Source of the DNA: Krasilnikovia cinnamomea
GTDB lineage: Bacteria; Actinomycetota; Actinomycetes; Mycobacteriales; Micromonosporaceae
Reading direction: 5' to 3'
Assembly: GCF_004217545.1 (NCBI RefSeq)
Contig: NZ_SHKY01000001.1
Span: 3,720,001 to 3,784,000 of the forward strand
DNA length: 64,000 nt
Below, one piece after another: positions 1-8,765 of the stretch (within the stretch, counting starts at the first letter, position 1; each line of letters begins with the position of its first letter). The translations under genes and the position numbers were made by a program. Under the pieces are notes generated by a model. That model searched no databases, was not told the DNA's origin, and saw nothing but the letters and a program-made list of their open reading frames with translations.

Positions 1-1437
1 CCGCCCCCGCCGGGCGGCCGGCCGGTGCCGCCCCCGCCGCCACCCGGTGGGAAGCCCGCGGTGCCGCCACCGCCCCCGCCGGGCGGGAAGCCCGGTCTGC
101 CGCCTCCGCCGGGTGGCCGGCCGGTGCCGCCTCCACCGCCACCGGGCGGGCGGCCCACGCCTCCGCCGCCGCCGGGCGGGCGGCCCACGCCTCCGCCGCC
201 GCCGGGCGCGGCGACGCCGGGCCTCCCGCCGCCGCCCGGCGCGGGAAAGCCCGGCCTCCCGCCGCCACCCGGCGGCGCGCCGAAGCCGACTTTGCCGCCT
301 CCGCCCGGTGGAGCCGCCGTGCCCCCGCCGCCTGGTGGGGCCGGTGCTCCGCCTCCACCCGGTGGGGCCGGTGCGCCACCGCCGCGCGGTGGGGCCACGC
401 TGCCACCTCCGCCCGGTGGGCGCGCCGTGCCGCCCCCGCCGCCCCCCGGCGGGAGGCCCACGCTGCCGCCTCCGCCCGGCGCGGGTGCCCTCGTCGCACC
501 CCTGCCCAGCGGTGGCGACGTGCCGGCCAGCACGCCGGACCCGCTGCCCGGCCCCGGCGTCAGCACGATGCCGGTCCGTACCCATGGGACCGATCCGGAT
601 GTGGTGGCGCCCCAGGAACGCGGCCGCGCCCGCCGGTCCGTGCCGCGCAGCGCACCGAGCCGCCAACTGCAGCCGGGCGACCTGGTGTGCGGCGAGTGCG
701 GCGAGGCCAACCTCCCGACCCGCCGGTTCTGCAGCCGGTGCGGCAACGACCTGAACGACGCCGAGGTCGTCCGCGCCCCGTGGTGGAAGCGCATCCTGCC
801 GAAGCGCAAGCCGCGCGAGGCCCGCACCGTCGAGCCGGAGACCGGAGTCGCCCAGACCGGCGAACGCCGCCAGCACAAGAGGTCCGTCTTCCCGGCGATC
901 CGCCAGACCATCGCGGTTGTGTTGCTGCTGTTCGGCATCGCGTACGCTTTCGTGCCCGCCCTGCGGGAGCGCACCAACGCCGAGGTGCTGGCGCTGCGCC
1001 AGCGGGCCGAGAAGCTCATCCTCGGCGCGCCCGTGCCCGTGCGGGCGGTGAAGGCCACGTCGACGCCGGTGAACAAGAAGCATCCGGCGGACGCCGCGGT
1101 CGACGGACACTGGAACACGTACTGGTCCACGCCGGTCTCCGGGGCCCGGCGGCTGACCCTGACCTTCCAGCAGCCGGTGGAACTGCACAAGGCACTGATC
1201 CGGGGCGGCATCGTCGGGGACATCCGGGCCAGCCAGCGGCCCCGGACCCTGCACCTGGTGTATCCCAGCGGGAAGGGCCAGGACCTGAAGATGGTCGACC
1301 ACACCGACCCGCAGGAGTTCGAGCTGGACAGCCACGGCAAGGTGAGCTCGGTGGAGATCTACGTGCAGGACACGTACACGAACGCCGAGAGCAAGCAGGT
1401 CACCATCAGCGAGGTGGAGCTGTTCACCGAGGAGTGA
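1..1437 (+). CDS. Pro-rich zinc-ribbon membrane protein with C-terminal discoidin-like domain (5' partial)
   Basis: The reading frame is open to the left edge, so the true start lies outside; the GTG at 25 is probably not the start. The visible part is about 170 residues of PPPPPGG-type low complexity, then a zinc ribbon with two CxxC pairs (about nt 687-745), a basic stretch, one membrane segment (about nt 895-965) and an outer C-terminal domain (about nt 1050-1430). That last domain resembles the NADase-type glycan-binding/F5-8C fold (conserved A-DG-W-T-W pattern). I infer a membrane-anchored protein with a cytosolic Pro-rich and zinc-binding part and an external carbohydrate-binding part. 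It ends at a strong terminator. The substrate is unknown. Confidence 0.85.
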   Translation, partial: PPPPGGRPVPPPPPPGGKPAVPPPPPPGGKPGLPPPPGGRPVPPPPPPGGRPTPPPPPGGRPTPPPPPGAATPGLPPPPGAGKPGLPPPPGGAPKPTLPPPPGGAAVPPPPGGAGAPPPPGGAGAPPPRGGATLPPPPGGRAVPPPPPPGGRPTLPPPPGAGALVAPLPSGGDVPASTPDPLPGPGVSTMPVRTHGTDPDVVAPQERGRARRSVPRSAPSRQLQPGDLVCGECGEANLPTRRFCSRCGNDLNDAEVVRAPWWKRILPKRKPREARTVEPETGVAQTGERRQHKRSVFPAIRQTIAVVLLLFGIAYAFVPALRERTNAEVLALRQRAEKLILGAPVPVRAVKATSTPVNKKHPADAAVDGHWNTYWSTPVSGARRLTLTFQQPVELHKALIRGGIVGDIRASQRPRTLHLVYPSGKGQDLKMVDHTDPQEFELDSHGKVSSVEIYVQDTYTNAESKQVTISEVELFTEE

Positions 1438-1451
1438 GCGCCCCGCCGGAC

Positions 1452-1493
1452 ACGACTCGGCCCCCGCCCTGCAAAGGACGGGGGCCGAGTCGT
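1452..1493. terminator. Bidirectional intrinsic terminator
   Basis: A perfect 15-bp stem (ACGACTCGGCCCCCG and its complement) around a 12-nt loop lies between two convergent genes that end at 1437 and 1506. It can serve both strands. Confidence 0.8.
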
Positions 1494-1505
1494 TGGGTCC
1501 GTGGC

Positions 1506-1988
1506 TCAGCTGGTGTGATAGTTGCCGTCACCGAAGAGCTGGAAGTCCCACTGGAGGCTGTGCGAGTTGACGAGGCTGCTCACCGAGCCGCTGACGGTCA
1601 GCGGCAGCCGGGCGATGGGTGCCGTCTCGGTGCCCGCGTTGCTGGGGTTGTGCACGTGGATCTGGACGTCGACGTCGAAGCCCCACAGCACGCTGCAGCG
1701 CGGCACGTACAGATAGCAGTTCGGGATGAAGGCGCCGCCGCCGTGGTGGCGGGCGCCGTACTCCCAGCGCAGATCGAACGCGATGTCGACGACCTCGACC
1801 CCGAACGCGTTCTCCATCTGCAGGCGCCAGGTGAGCCGGTTCGGCCCCTGGGCGCCGGTGAGCGAGCTGATCGGGTCGGCGACCCCGGCCGGCACCGCGT
1901 TGCAGGTGTTGCTGGCCAGGCTCGCCGATGGCTTGCCGGACTCGATGACGTGCCAGGCGGCGCTGGCTACGTTGGCCACGTCGGTCAT
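1506..1988 (-). CDS. Hypothetical 160-aa protein, coupled to the 70-aa ORF
   Basis: I do not recognise the family. The chosen ATG at 1988 overlaps the TGA of the upstream 70-aa ORF (ATGA), and the sequence becomes protein-like exactly there (MTDVANVASAAWHV). The product has no signal peptide or membrane segment. It is rich in aromatic residues and beta-strand-like alternation, has a Gly/His patch (RHHGGGAF) and two nearby Cys (NCYLYVPRCS). Repeated hydrophobic strands such as FDVDVQIHVH suggest a beta-sandwich. It is last in a three-gene minus-strand operon behind a secreted propeller protein, so a role with that protein is plausible but unproven. Confidence 0.75.
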   Translation of the reverse strand: MTDVANVASAAWHVIESGKPSASLASNTCNAVPAGVADPISSLTGAQGPNRLTWRLQMENAFGVEVVDIAFDLRWEYGARHHGGGAFIPNCYLYVPRCSVLWGFDVDVQIHVHNPSNAGTETAPIARLPLTVSGSVSSLVNSHSLQWDFQLFGDGNYHTS

Positions 1989-2197
1989 GCGTATGCGCTC
2001 CCGTCGGAGTTGCCGTCCATCTCGGGTACGTCGACCATCGCGACCTGCTCCTCCTCGATGCCGGTCTGCGGCTCCGCGGTGAAGTAGTAGGTTTCGAGGT
2101 ATTCGCGTTCCTCCGGCGTCCACTGGCTGGGGTCGCTGGGGAACGGTGTGCCGTCACCTCGCAGCGGCACCCCGTCTTCGCTGATGTGCTGCGTCAT
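1985..2197 (-). CDS. Small acidic hypothetical protein (70 aa)
   Basis: The 70-residue acidic product (E/D-rich, Trp and Tyr-Tyr in the middle, no Cys) starts at ATG 2197 after a GAGAGGA ribosome-binding site. It begins 24 nt after the stop of the 926-aa gene and ends in an ATGA overlap with the 160-aa gene, so the three genes look like one operon. The family is not recognised. Size and coupling would fit a chaperone-like or leader partner for the 160-aa protein, but this is only a guess. Confidence 0.7.
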   Translation of the reverse strand: MTQHISEDGVPLRGDGTPFPSDPSQWTPEEREYLETYYFTAEPQTGIEEEQVAMVDVPEMDGNSDGSAYA

Positions 2198-2221
2198 TGC
2201 CGTCCTCTCCGTCGTGTCCTT

Positions 2222-5002
2222 TCATCTCCGGATGTCGAAGTCCGGGGGTAGGGGGCTGCCGGGCACGATGACGAACTCGAGCGTTGCCTTCAGCGGGGCA
2301 GTGAGCCCCGGCGCGGAGGCCGGGAGCACATCGGCGGTCAGCGGGTGCTTGCCGGTCCAGGTGTTCGGGAACACGACGAACGGCACGGAGAACGTTCCGT
2401 CACCGCGTGCCTTGGCGGTCGTGCTGCCGGGCATGCCGGTGAGGTGGAGCTTCGAGACGCTGTTGGGCGGGAAGCCGGTGCCGCGGACCTGGATGACCCG
2501 GCCCGCCGGGGTGACCGTCGGGCTGGACGTCAGCGTGGGCGCCAGGCCCGCGCCGGTCAGGCTGACCGGGAAGGTGAGGGTGGTGCCGGTGGCTCCCTCG
2601 TAGGCGATCGTCAGCACGGCGGGGCGAGACCCGACCGCGGTGGGCCGGTGCGTCACGTCCACCCGGCAGCTGCCGGCGGCCGGGATGCTGCGGTTCGCGC
2701 AGGTGTCCGCGGTGACGCGGTAGTCGACCCCGTGCAGCGAGGCGCTCAGCCCCACCGCGCCCAGCCGCAGCGGGCCCGCGCCGGTGTTGCGTACGGTCAC
2801 CGACTTGGCCGGGCTGGTGCGCAGCACCGGGCGGTCCCCGAAGTCCAGGCGGTCCGGTGCCGCCGCGAACACACCGGGTTCCGGTTCCGGTTCCGGTTCC
2901 GGGTCCGGGTCCGGGTCCGGCGGCGTGGACGGCGCCAGCCCGGCGCCGGTCAGCGACACGGTCAGCGGGGTGTCGCTGCCGTCGAAACCGACCCGCAGCA
3001 CCGCGCTGCGCGGCCCGGCCGCACCGGGCCGGAACCGGATCGACACGACACATTTCTCGGACGCGTGCAGCACCTGCGCAGTGCAGGTCTCGCCCGGGAA
3101 GACGTCGAAGTCGGCGCCGTCCACGGCGACCTCACGCACCCGCAGCGGGCCAGCGCCCACGTGGGTCAGCGGGACGTCGCGCAGCACCTGCGAGCCGAGC
3201 GGCACCTGCCCGAAGTCCTGCGGGTCGGCGGCCAGCGCGGGCGCGAACCGGCGGCGGAACACGTCGAGGTGCTTGTTCTTGTCGTCGCCGACCAGGTCGG
3301 CGGCCTCCGAACCGTACGCCACCACGGAGCCGTCGGCGTTGAGCACGGGCGAGCCGTCCTCGCCGAACAGGGCCACCCACTCCTCACCGTCGAGCCGCTG
3401 CGACCCGTCGCCCGTGGGGGTCAGCAGGCCGCTGTCGCCCGTACCCTCGCAGGGTTGGGGTTTGGTGGCGCAGCCGGTCGACGGTGAGGCGAGCTCGGCG
3501 GGCAGCCGGGGCTCGCCGGCCTTCGCGCGGGCCGCGTCGAGGACCAGGTCGCGGACCACGATGTCGCAGAACGACAGGTTCACGCCGCTGCCGAGGCAGG
3601 CGCCGTCGCGGCCCCCGGCGTCCGTGCCGTTGTGCATGCCCGGCGTCGGGGTGGTGAAGGCCAGGTAGCGACCGTCCGCCGAGAACGCCGGCTGCGTGCC
3701 CTCAGCCTCGCTGCCGTCCGCTTTCCGGGAGGCGATCTCCACCGACGGCGGGCCGAACGTGCCGTCGCCGTCCGGGTCCCGGTCATACAGCCGCACAGTG
3801 GTGGGTCCGAGGTCCTGCCGGTCGGTGAACGCGTAGCGGCGTCCGTCGCCGGACAGTGCGGGCGAGCGGAACCGGCGCCCGCCCTTGGCGATCGGCTTGC
3901 CGTCGGCGTCCAGGTCGAGGCGGGTCAGCTTCATGGTGTTGACGTCGTAGTTCTGCACGACGTACACGGAGGGCGACTCGAAGTCCGAGTACCTGGCAAC
4001 GAACGCGACGTGCGTACCGAGGGCGCTCATCGTGGACTCGCCCTGCCACCGCAGCCGCCGCCACGAGTCGTCGCCGTCCAGACGGTCCGGGGACGTGACG
4101 TACGCGCGGTCGTCGTCCTGCGGGGTGAGCAGCCGGCCGTCGTCACCGCGGCGCAGCTCCACCACCTCGACCCAGCCGCTCCGCGGGTCCGGTGTTTCGG
4201 GGGCCGGTGCCTTCCGGGCCTTTCTGGCCGCTGCTTTGGCCTTCTTGGCCGCTGCTTTCGCGGCGGGCGCCTTGGCGGCCGTGAGCGGCGTCGAGTGGGC
4301 CTTCAGGAGCAGGACCGGGGTGTCCGGCACGGGCGGCGAATGCGGCGGCACATCGTACGAGATCCGCCGGCCGTCGCCGGACAGGTGCGGGTTGCTCGGA
4401 TCGAAGTCGTCGCCGCTGACCACGGTGAACCGGCAGGCCGAGCTGAACTTGCCGTCGCCGTCCGGGTCACGGTCGCACACGACGATCGCGTGCGTCCGCC
4501 CGGCGTCGGGAGCGATGTTCCGCGCGTTCGTGCGGAACGCCACGAAGCGGCCGTCGTCCGAGATGGACGGCTGGTAGCTGTTCCCGTCGGCGGGCACGAC
4601 GCTGTCGCCGAGCTCGTCGTCGCTGTCGTGCCGCAGGCCGTGGGAGATCAGCGTGGTCGTGCCGACCTGGGAGTCGCGGACGTACACGTCGGCGTCCGGG
4701 CCCGGCTCCGGGACGGTGCCCGAGCTGTTCTGCGAGGTGCTGAGCTTGTCCACCGGGTCGAACGGCTCGTCGGTCGTGAACGCCACGTACCGGCCGTCCG
4801 CCGAGATCGCGGGCTCGCTGCTGTCGAATGCGGCCTGCACGCCCGATGTGCCCACCGAGACGCGCTGCGTACCCGAACCGGTCTCGGCCGCGGCCGAGTC
4901 GTTCGCGAACGTCAGGCCCACCACCACCGCTGTCGTGCCGAGGGCGGCCGCCAGCCCGCCGGCCAGCATCATCCGGTGAACCTGAGTGCGCTGCCTGGGC
5001 AC
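2222..5002 (-). CDS. Secreted/anchored PD40 beta-propeller protein with ASH-like and Ig-like domains
   Basis: The start is GTG 5002, placed by GGAG five bases upstream; upstream in-frame codons to 5167 are Arg/Pro-rich and not protein-like. The protein is 926 aa. An N-terminal hydrophobic signal or anchor (about residues 9-35) is followed by repeated S-x-DGRYVAF-type TolB/PD40 blades, interrupted by an Ala/Lys-rich segment. Two choice-of-anchor/ASH-like beta domains follow, joined by a (DPEP)n linker, and then a final IPT/Ig-like domain. It presumably acts outside the membrane as a binding or scaffold protein. It is first in the operon with the 70-aa and 160-aa genes. No catalytic residues are evident. 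Confidence 0.88.
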   Translation of the reverse strand: MPRQRTQVHRMMLAGGLAAALGTTAVVVGLTFANDSAAAETGSGTQRVSVGTSGVQAAFDSSEPAISADGRYVAFTTDEPFDPVDKLSTSQNSSGTVPEPGPDADVYVRDSQVGTTTLISHGLRHDSDDELGDSVVPADGNSYQPSISDDGRFVAFRTNARNIAPDAGRTHAIVVCDRDPDGDGKFSSACRFTVVSGDDFDPSNPHLSGDGRRISYDVPPHSPPVPDTPVLLLKAHSTPLTAAKAPAAKAAAKKAKAAARKARKAPAPETPDPRSGWVEVVELRRGDDGRLLTPQDDDRAYVTSPDRLDGDDSWRRLRWQGESTMSALGTHVAFVARYSDFESPSVYVVQNYDVNTMKLTRLDLDADGKPIAKGGRRFRSPALSGDGRRYAFTDRQDLGPTTVRLYDRDPDGDGTFGPPSVEIASRKADGSEAEGTQPAFSADGRYLAFTTPTPGMHNGTDAGGRDGACLGSGVNLSFCDIVVRDLVLDAARAKAGEPRLPAELASPSTGCATKPQPCEGTGDSGLLTPTGDGSQRLDGEEWVALFGEDGSPVLNADGSVVAYGSEAADLVGDDKNKHLDVFRRRFAPALAADPQDFGQVPLGSQVLRDVPLTHVGAGPLRVREVAVDGADFDVFPGETCTAQVLHASEKCVVSIRFRPGAAGPRSAVLRVGFDGSDTPLTVSLTGAGLAPSTPPDPDPDPEPEPEPEPGVFAAAPDRLDFGDRPVLRTSPAKSVTVRNTGAGPLRLGAVGLSASLHGVDYRVTADTCANRSIPAAGSCRVDVTHRPTAVGSRPAVLTIAYEGATGTTLTFPVSLTGAGLAPTLTSSPTVTPAGRVIQVRGTGFPPNSVSKLHLTGMPGSTTAKARGDGTFSVPFVVFPNTWTGKHPLTADVLPASAPGLTAPLKATLEFVIVPGSPLPPDFDIRR
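2877..2920. repeat. Hexanucleotide tandem repeat encoding the Pro-Glu linker
   Basis: Runs of TTCCGG (four copies) and then GTCCGG lie inside the 926-aa gene and encode the acidic Pro linker between two Ig-like domains. This is a possible site of copy-number variation. Confidence 0.75.
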
Positions 5003-5178
5003 GGCGTCTCCTCGCAGTCTGGGTGACTCGACGCTACGGAGATCCGATGTGGGCACCGCAGTGCTGCGGGGCGTCCAGCGGGGCAGCGCGGGCTGCCCTT
5101 TGGGGCCGCCCGGTGCGCCCGGCCGGGTACCCCCGCGAGCGTCCCGTGGACTCCGCGGCCGCCGCACACTTCAGCGCC

Positions 5179-6438
5179 ATGGGAGTGTCAGTGTCATTGA
5201 GCGCCGAGTCGCTCGAGGTGGTTCCGGGCGAGGAAGCGGTGTGCGCGGTGACCGTGCGCAACACCGGCACCGTCATCGACCAGGTCACCGTGGACGTGGT
5301 GGGACCGGCGGCGGCGTGGTCGGTGGTCGAGCCGCCCACGGTCAACCTCTACCCCGGTGACGTCGGTGAGGTGCGGGTGTATCTGCGTCCGCCACGCGCC
5401 TCCCAACCCGGCGCGGGCCCGGTGCGCTACGGCGTACGGGCCACGTCGCTGGAGGACCCGCGAGGGTCGGCGACCGCCGAGGGGGTCGTCGAGATCGCGC
5501 CGTTCACGGAGCTGCGGGTCCGGCTCGTACCGCAGATCTCCCGGGGCAGCCGCAAGGGCAAGCACAAGGTCGACGTGTCGAACCTGGGCAACGTCGCGGT
5601 CGGTACCCAGATCGGCGCCGTGGACCCGGACGACGCCCTGACGTTCGACGTGCCCCGCCCGGCCGTGGTGGCCTCGCCCGGGGTGGTGACCCAGGCCAAG
5701 CTCACCGCCGTGCCGCGCAGCAAGTTCTGGACCGGCCAGCAGCAGGTCAAGCCGTTCCAGGTGGTGGTGCAGCCCGAGCGGGGACCGGCCAGCACCGTCG
5801 AGGGCACGTTCGAGCAGGACCCCATCGTGCCGCGCTGGGCGGCGGCGACCGCGATCGCCGCGCTGGCGCTGGCCGTGGTGCTGGCCGGGCTGTGGTTCGT
5901 CCTGGTCAAGCCAGCGGTGAAGTCGGCGGCCACCGAGGCTGCGGCCACCGAGGCGTCGAAGGCCGCCGCTGTCTCGGCCTCGGACACCGGCAACGGTTCC
6001 TCGTCCGGGACGGCCTCGGACGTGACGCCGTCGCCGTCGGCCTCGACCCTGGCCAAGCCGCCGAAGAAGGCGGAGCCGGGGTCACCCGGCAACCCGCTGC
6101 TGGCACCCATCTCGTTCCGGATTCAGACCAACGCGAAGCCGAGCAACAAGTTCTCGCCGTTCGTCTCCCCGGACCAGCCGAAGAACAAGCCGCTGGACGT
6201 TACGGACCTGCAGCTGCAGAACCCGGCCTCGGACAGTGGGTTCCTGGAGATCCGGCGGGGCGACGACATCATCTACGCCTCCGGCCTGGACAACTTCCGT
6301 GACCTACCGCAGGCGTACGTGACGCCGGTGCGGTATGCCAAGGGGCAGCAGGTCACCGTGGCGATCAAGTGCTCCAACCCGGCACCCGAGAAGCGGCCCT
6401 GCACGGCCGCGGTGACCGTGGTCGGCAGGACGGCCTGA
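5179..6438 (+). CDS. Ig-like repeat membrane protein (COG1470-like 'hydrolytic protein')
   Basis: The start ATG 5179 precedes the first protein-like stretch (MGVSVSLSAESLEVVPGE); the open frame upstream is antisense to the propeller gene's promoter. The product is 419 aa. Two N-terminal Ig-like/NEW3-type beta-sandwiches (about residues 1-110 and 110-215) precede a single membrane helix (about 225-250). A Ser/Ala/Thr/Pro linker and an extracytoplasmic beta domain with two Cys near the end (KCSNPAPEKRPC) follow. Families like this are often labelled 'hydrolytic protein' without enzymatic evidence. The gene is divergent from the propeller operon and ends at a very strong terminator. Confidence 0.85.
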   Translation: MGVSVSLSAESLEVVPGEEAVCAVTVRNTGTVIDQVTVDVVGPAAAWSVVEPPTVNLYPGDVGEVRVYLRPPRASQPGAGPVRYGVRATSLEDPRGSATAEGVVEIAPFTELRVRLVPQISRGSRKGKHKVDVSNLGNVAVGTQIGAVDPDDALTFDVPRPAVVASPGVVTQAKLTAVPRSKFWTGQQQVKPFQVVVQPERGPASTVEGTFEQDPIVPRWAAATAIAALALAVVLAGLWFVLVKPAVKSAATEAAATEASKAAAVSASDTGNGSSSGTASDVTPSPSASTLAKPPKKAEPGSPGNPLLAPISFRIQTNAKPSNKFSPFVSPDQPKNKPLDVTDLQLQNPASDSGFLEIRRGDDIIYASGLDNFRDLPQAYVTPVRYAKGQQVTVAIKCSNPAPEKRPCTAAVTVVGRTA

Positions 6439-6441
6439 GTG

Positions 6442-6490
6442 ACGCGTCGCCCGGGGGTGCCGGACACCCCCGGGCGACGCGTTGTTGTTG
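6442..6490 (+). terminator. Strong intrinsic terminator
   Basis: An 18-bp perfect stem (ACGCGTCGCCCGGGGGTG, 5-nt loop, complement) is followed by TGTTGTTG, immediately after the stop at 6438. Confidence 0.85.
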
Positions 6491-6498
6491 TAGATCCG

Positions 6499-6622
6499 GC
6501 AGACCGGGCCCCTGCGACGTCGCTTCAGACCGGGCCCTGCGAGGTTGCTTCAGACCGGCCCTGCGACGTTGCTTGAGGTCAGGCCCTGCGGCGTTGCGTC
6601 AGATCAGGCCCTCGCGCAGCGC
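6499..6622. repeat. Degenerate ~25-bp tandem repeats overlapping the LuxR gene 3' end
   Basis: About five diverged copies of a unit like CAGACCGGGCCCTGCGACGT plus TGCTT follow each other. The last copy includes the stop codon and final codons of the LuxR-type gene. Confidence 0.65.
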
Positions 6623-7219
6623 GTAGGCCACGGCATGCGAGCGGTTGCGCAGCTGGAGCCGGGTGGTGACGTCGTGCAGCACGGTCTTGATCGTGCGCTG
6701 CGAGTACGACAGCCGGTGGGCGATCTCGGCGGTGTCGAGGCCGTCCGCGACCAGGCGCAGCACCTCCACCTCGCGGTCCGCCAGCACCGCGAACGACAAC
6801 CCGCGCGGCGCCAGCACCTGCCGCTGGAGCTGCCCGACCTGGTTGAGCAGGCGGCTCAGCAGATCCGGCGGCACGGCCGCCTCCCCGGCCGCTGCGGACC
6901 GGATGACTGACACCAGCCGGTCGGGGGTGGCCTCGGCGCGGCGCACCAGCGCCGCCACGCCGGCCTCGATCGCGGAGACGAGCGCCGCGTCGTCCAGCTC
7001 AACCACGACGAGGACCACGCTGGTCCCGCGCTGCCGCAGGGTACGGATGGCCCGCAGCGCCGGTTCGCCGACCCGGTCCGCGACGACGAGCGACACCGTC
7101 GCGTCCTCGACGTCGCCCGAGTCGAGCACCCGGACCTCGGGACGCGGCCTCAGCTGGCTGGCGACCCCCGCCCGCGATATCGGGTCGTCAGCGTGGATAT
7201 AAGTCGTGATGCGTTCCAT
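6599..7219 (-). CDS. LuxR-family response-regulator-like transcription factor
   Basis: The 206-aa product has a C-terminal LuxR/NarL helix-turn-helix (about residues 140-200: LADREVEVLRLVADGLDTAE, then SQRTIK). Its N-terminal domain has a receiver-like alternating alpha/beta pattern but lacks a clear acidic pocket and phosphorylation motif, so it may be an orphan or pseudo-receiver. The start ATG 7219 is chosen for the AAGGA six bases upstream; in-frame ATGs at 7234 and 7246 have weaker sites. It is divergent from the Tad operon, which it may regulate, though no operator is proven. No sensor kinase is adjacent. Confidence 0.88.
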   Translation of the reverse strand: MERITTYIHADDPISRAGVASQLRPRPEVRVLDSGDVEDATVSLVVADRVGEPALRAIRTLRQRGTSVVLVVVELDDAALVSAIEAGVAALVRRAEATPDRLVSVIRSAAAGEAAVPPDLLSRLLNQVGQLQRQVLAPRGLSFAVLADREVEVLRLVADGLDTAEIAHRLSYSQRTIKTVLHDVTTRLQLRNRSHAVAYALREGLI

Positions 7220-7670
7220 GGCTAGTCCTTCCATGCCCGCCCCCACGGCAAGGCGCGCAAAGAGTGCCGCGACCCACTCACCGCCCGATCAACGAGGACT
7301 CAACGGGGGCTTTTCCGCGGTTGTCCCATGGCTTTCCGTGATGCGATCCGGCCCGCTTCCTTCACGTCGTGAAGCCATCTGACCTGCGCATCCGTTGGGC
7401 TTGGGGACAAGCCCGCCGCACTCTCTGTCACATCGACGACGGGCGCTACCGGGATGCGGAAATCAACCGTTCGGCCGATGCGGAAGCTGTCCTGGTGGGT
7501 GGCCCGCCCTCGGCGGACCGGCCCCGCCCCCATAGCAGATCCGTACGGGCACGCAGGGGTTCTCCACAGAGTCGGACGTCGTCCACAGGACCGCCATCCA
7601 CCGGTTGAGCCGCACCCCGCCGGACCGGGAGCGTGTGGGCACCCACCACCCGCCGCCGTTGGAGGCCGTG
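7220..7670. promoter_or_regulatory. Divergent intergenic region (LuxR gene / Tad operon)
   Basis: About 450 bp without a convincing gene; the short ORFs here look unlike proteins. A perfect 6-bp inverted repeat CTTCAC-GTC-GTGAAG at 7360-7374 is a candidate operator. GGAGG at 7661-7665 sets the start of the next gene. Confidence 0.4.
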
Positions 7671-8765
7671 ATGCGTGCCCCTACCTCCGTCCGCTCCGGA
7701 TCCCGCCTGCCCCTCGTGATCACCGGCGACCCGGACCTCCTCGACGACCTGTTACGGCTGGCCGCGGCCGGAGGCACCGAGGTCGAGGTGGCAGCCGACC
7801 CGCCCGCCGCCCGCCCCCGCTACAACGCCGCACCTCTCGTGGTCATCGGCGCCGACCAGGCCGCGTCCTGTCTGCGCGCTCGCCTGCCCCGCCGCCCCCG
7901 GGTCGTCATCGTCGGCCGCGTCCAGGTCGCCGAGCCCGTGTGGGAGGTCGCCGAACTACTCGGTGCCGAACACGTGGCGGTGCTGCCAACGGCCGAACCA
8001 TGGCTCGTCGACCGCTTCGCCGAGCGCCACGACACGAGTCCCGGGCGGGTGCTGGCCGTCATCGGCGGCCGGGGCGGCGCCGGTGCCAGCGTCCTCGCCG
8101 GGGGTCTCGCGGTCACCGCGGTCAGCGCCGGCCTGCGCACGCTGCTGGTCGACGCCGACCCGCTCGGCGGCGGGATCGACCTGGTCCTGGGCTGGGAACA
8201 GGTCGACGGCCTGCGCTGGCCCGCCCTGACCGGTACGGGCGGCCGCGTCGACCCGCCCGCCCTTCTGCGTGCCCTGCCGCACCGCGGCGACCTGGTACTG
8301 CTCTCGTTCGCCCGCGACGAACCGCCCGCCGTACCCGGCGAGGCCATGGCGGCGACTCTGGACGCCGCCCGCCGGGGACGGGACGCGATCGTGGCGGATC
8401 TGCCCCGGCACCTGGACGACGCGGCGGCCCTGGCCCTGCAGGCCGCGGACCGGGCCCTCATCGTGGTCCCCGCCGAGCTGCGGGCCACCGCCGCCGCGGC
8501 CCGCGTCGCCGCCGCGGCCGCCGTGCACTGCGACCACCTCGAGGTGGTGGTCCGCGGCCCCGCGCCGGGGCGGCTCAAGGCCCGGGAGGTGGCGAGCGCA
8601 CTGGGTCTGCCCCTGGCCGGGACGCTGCGCCCGGAGCCCCGCCTCTGCCAGGCCCTCGAACGCGGCGAGGCACCGGCCGCCGACGGGCGCGGCCCCCTGG
8701 CCGACCTGTGCCGGCGGCTGATCGACGACCTCGTGGCGGGCACCCACACCACGGCCGCGGCATGA
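7671..8765 (+). CDS. CpaE-like septum-site/Tad locus ATPase ('helicase/secretion neighborhood CpaE-like')
   Basis: The 364-aa product has an N-terminal receiver-like domain and a MinD/ParA-type ATPase domain with a deviant P-loop (IGGRGGAGAS, about residues 131-140) and a VDADPLGGGID switch. The family (TIGR03815 type; Rv3660c-like in mycobacteria, as I recall) sits first in actinobacterial Tad operons and is thought to position or energise the pilus/secretion machine. The start ATG 7671 has GGAGG five bases upstream; 22 in-frame codons before it are discarded. Its stop overlaps the next start by ATGA. Confidence 0.92.
   Translation: MRAPTSVRSGSRLPLVITGDPDLLDDLLRLAAAGGTEVEVAADPPAARPRYNAAPLVVIGADQAASCLRARLPRRPRVVIVGRVQVAEPVWEVAELLGAEHVAVLPTAEPWLVDRFAERHDTSPGRVLAVIGGRGGAGASVLAGGLAVTAVSAGLRTLLVDADPLGGGIDLVLGWEQVDGLRWPALTGTGGRVDPPALLRALPHRGDLVLLSFARDEPPAVPGEAMAATLDAARRGRDAIVADLPRHLDDAAALALQAADRALIVVPAELRATAAAARVAAAAAVHCDHLEVVVRGPAPGRLKAREVASALGLPLAGTLRPEPRLCQALERGEAPAADGRGPLADLCRRLIDDLVAGTHTTAAA

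Noticed and set aside
25..520. CRISPR-like or minisatellite array in the left-edge repeats
   Set aside because: The repeats are codon-phased PPPPPGG coding sequence with no constant spacer length and no unique spacers.
4828..5178. N-terminal extension of the Ig-like membrane protein
   Set aside because: The extra residues are antisense to the start of the propeller gene and Arg/Pro-rich; ATG 5179 begins the conserved domain.
7300..7608. Short ORFs in the LuxR/Tad intergenic region
   Set aside because: No ribosome-binding sites, no domain content and mutually overlapping frames.
7454..8761. In-frame upstream extension of tadA to 847 aa
   Set aside because: The added ~435 residues are Arg/Pro-rich and lie over the CpaE-like gene in another frame; the ATGA overlap at 8762 gives a normal TadA length.
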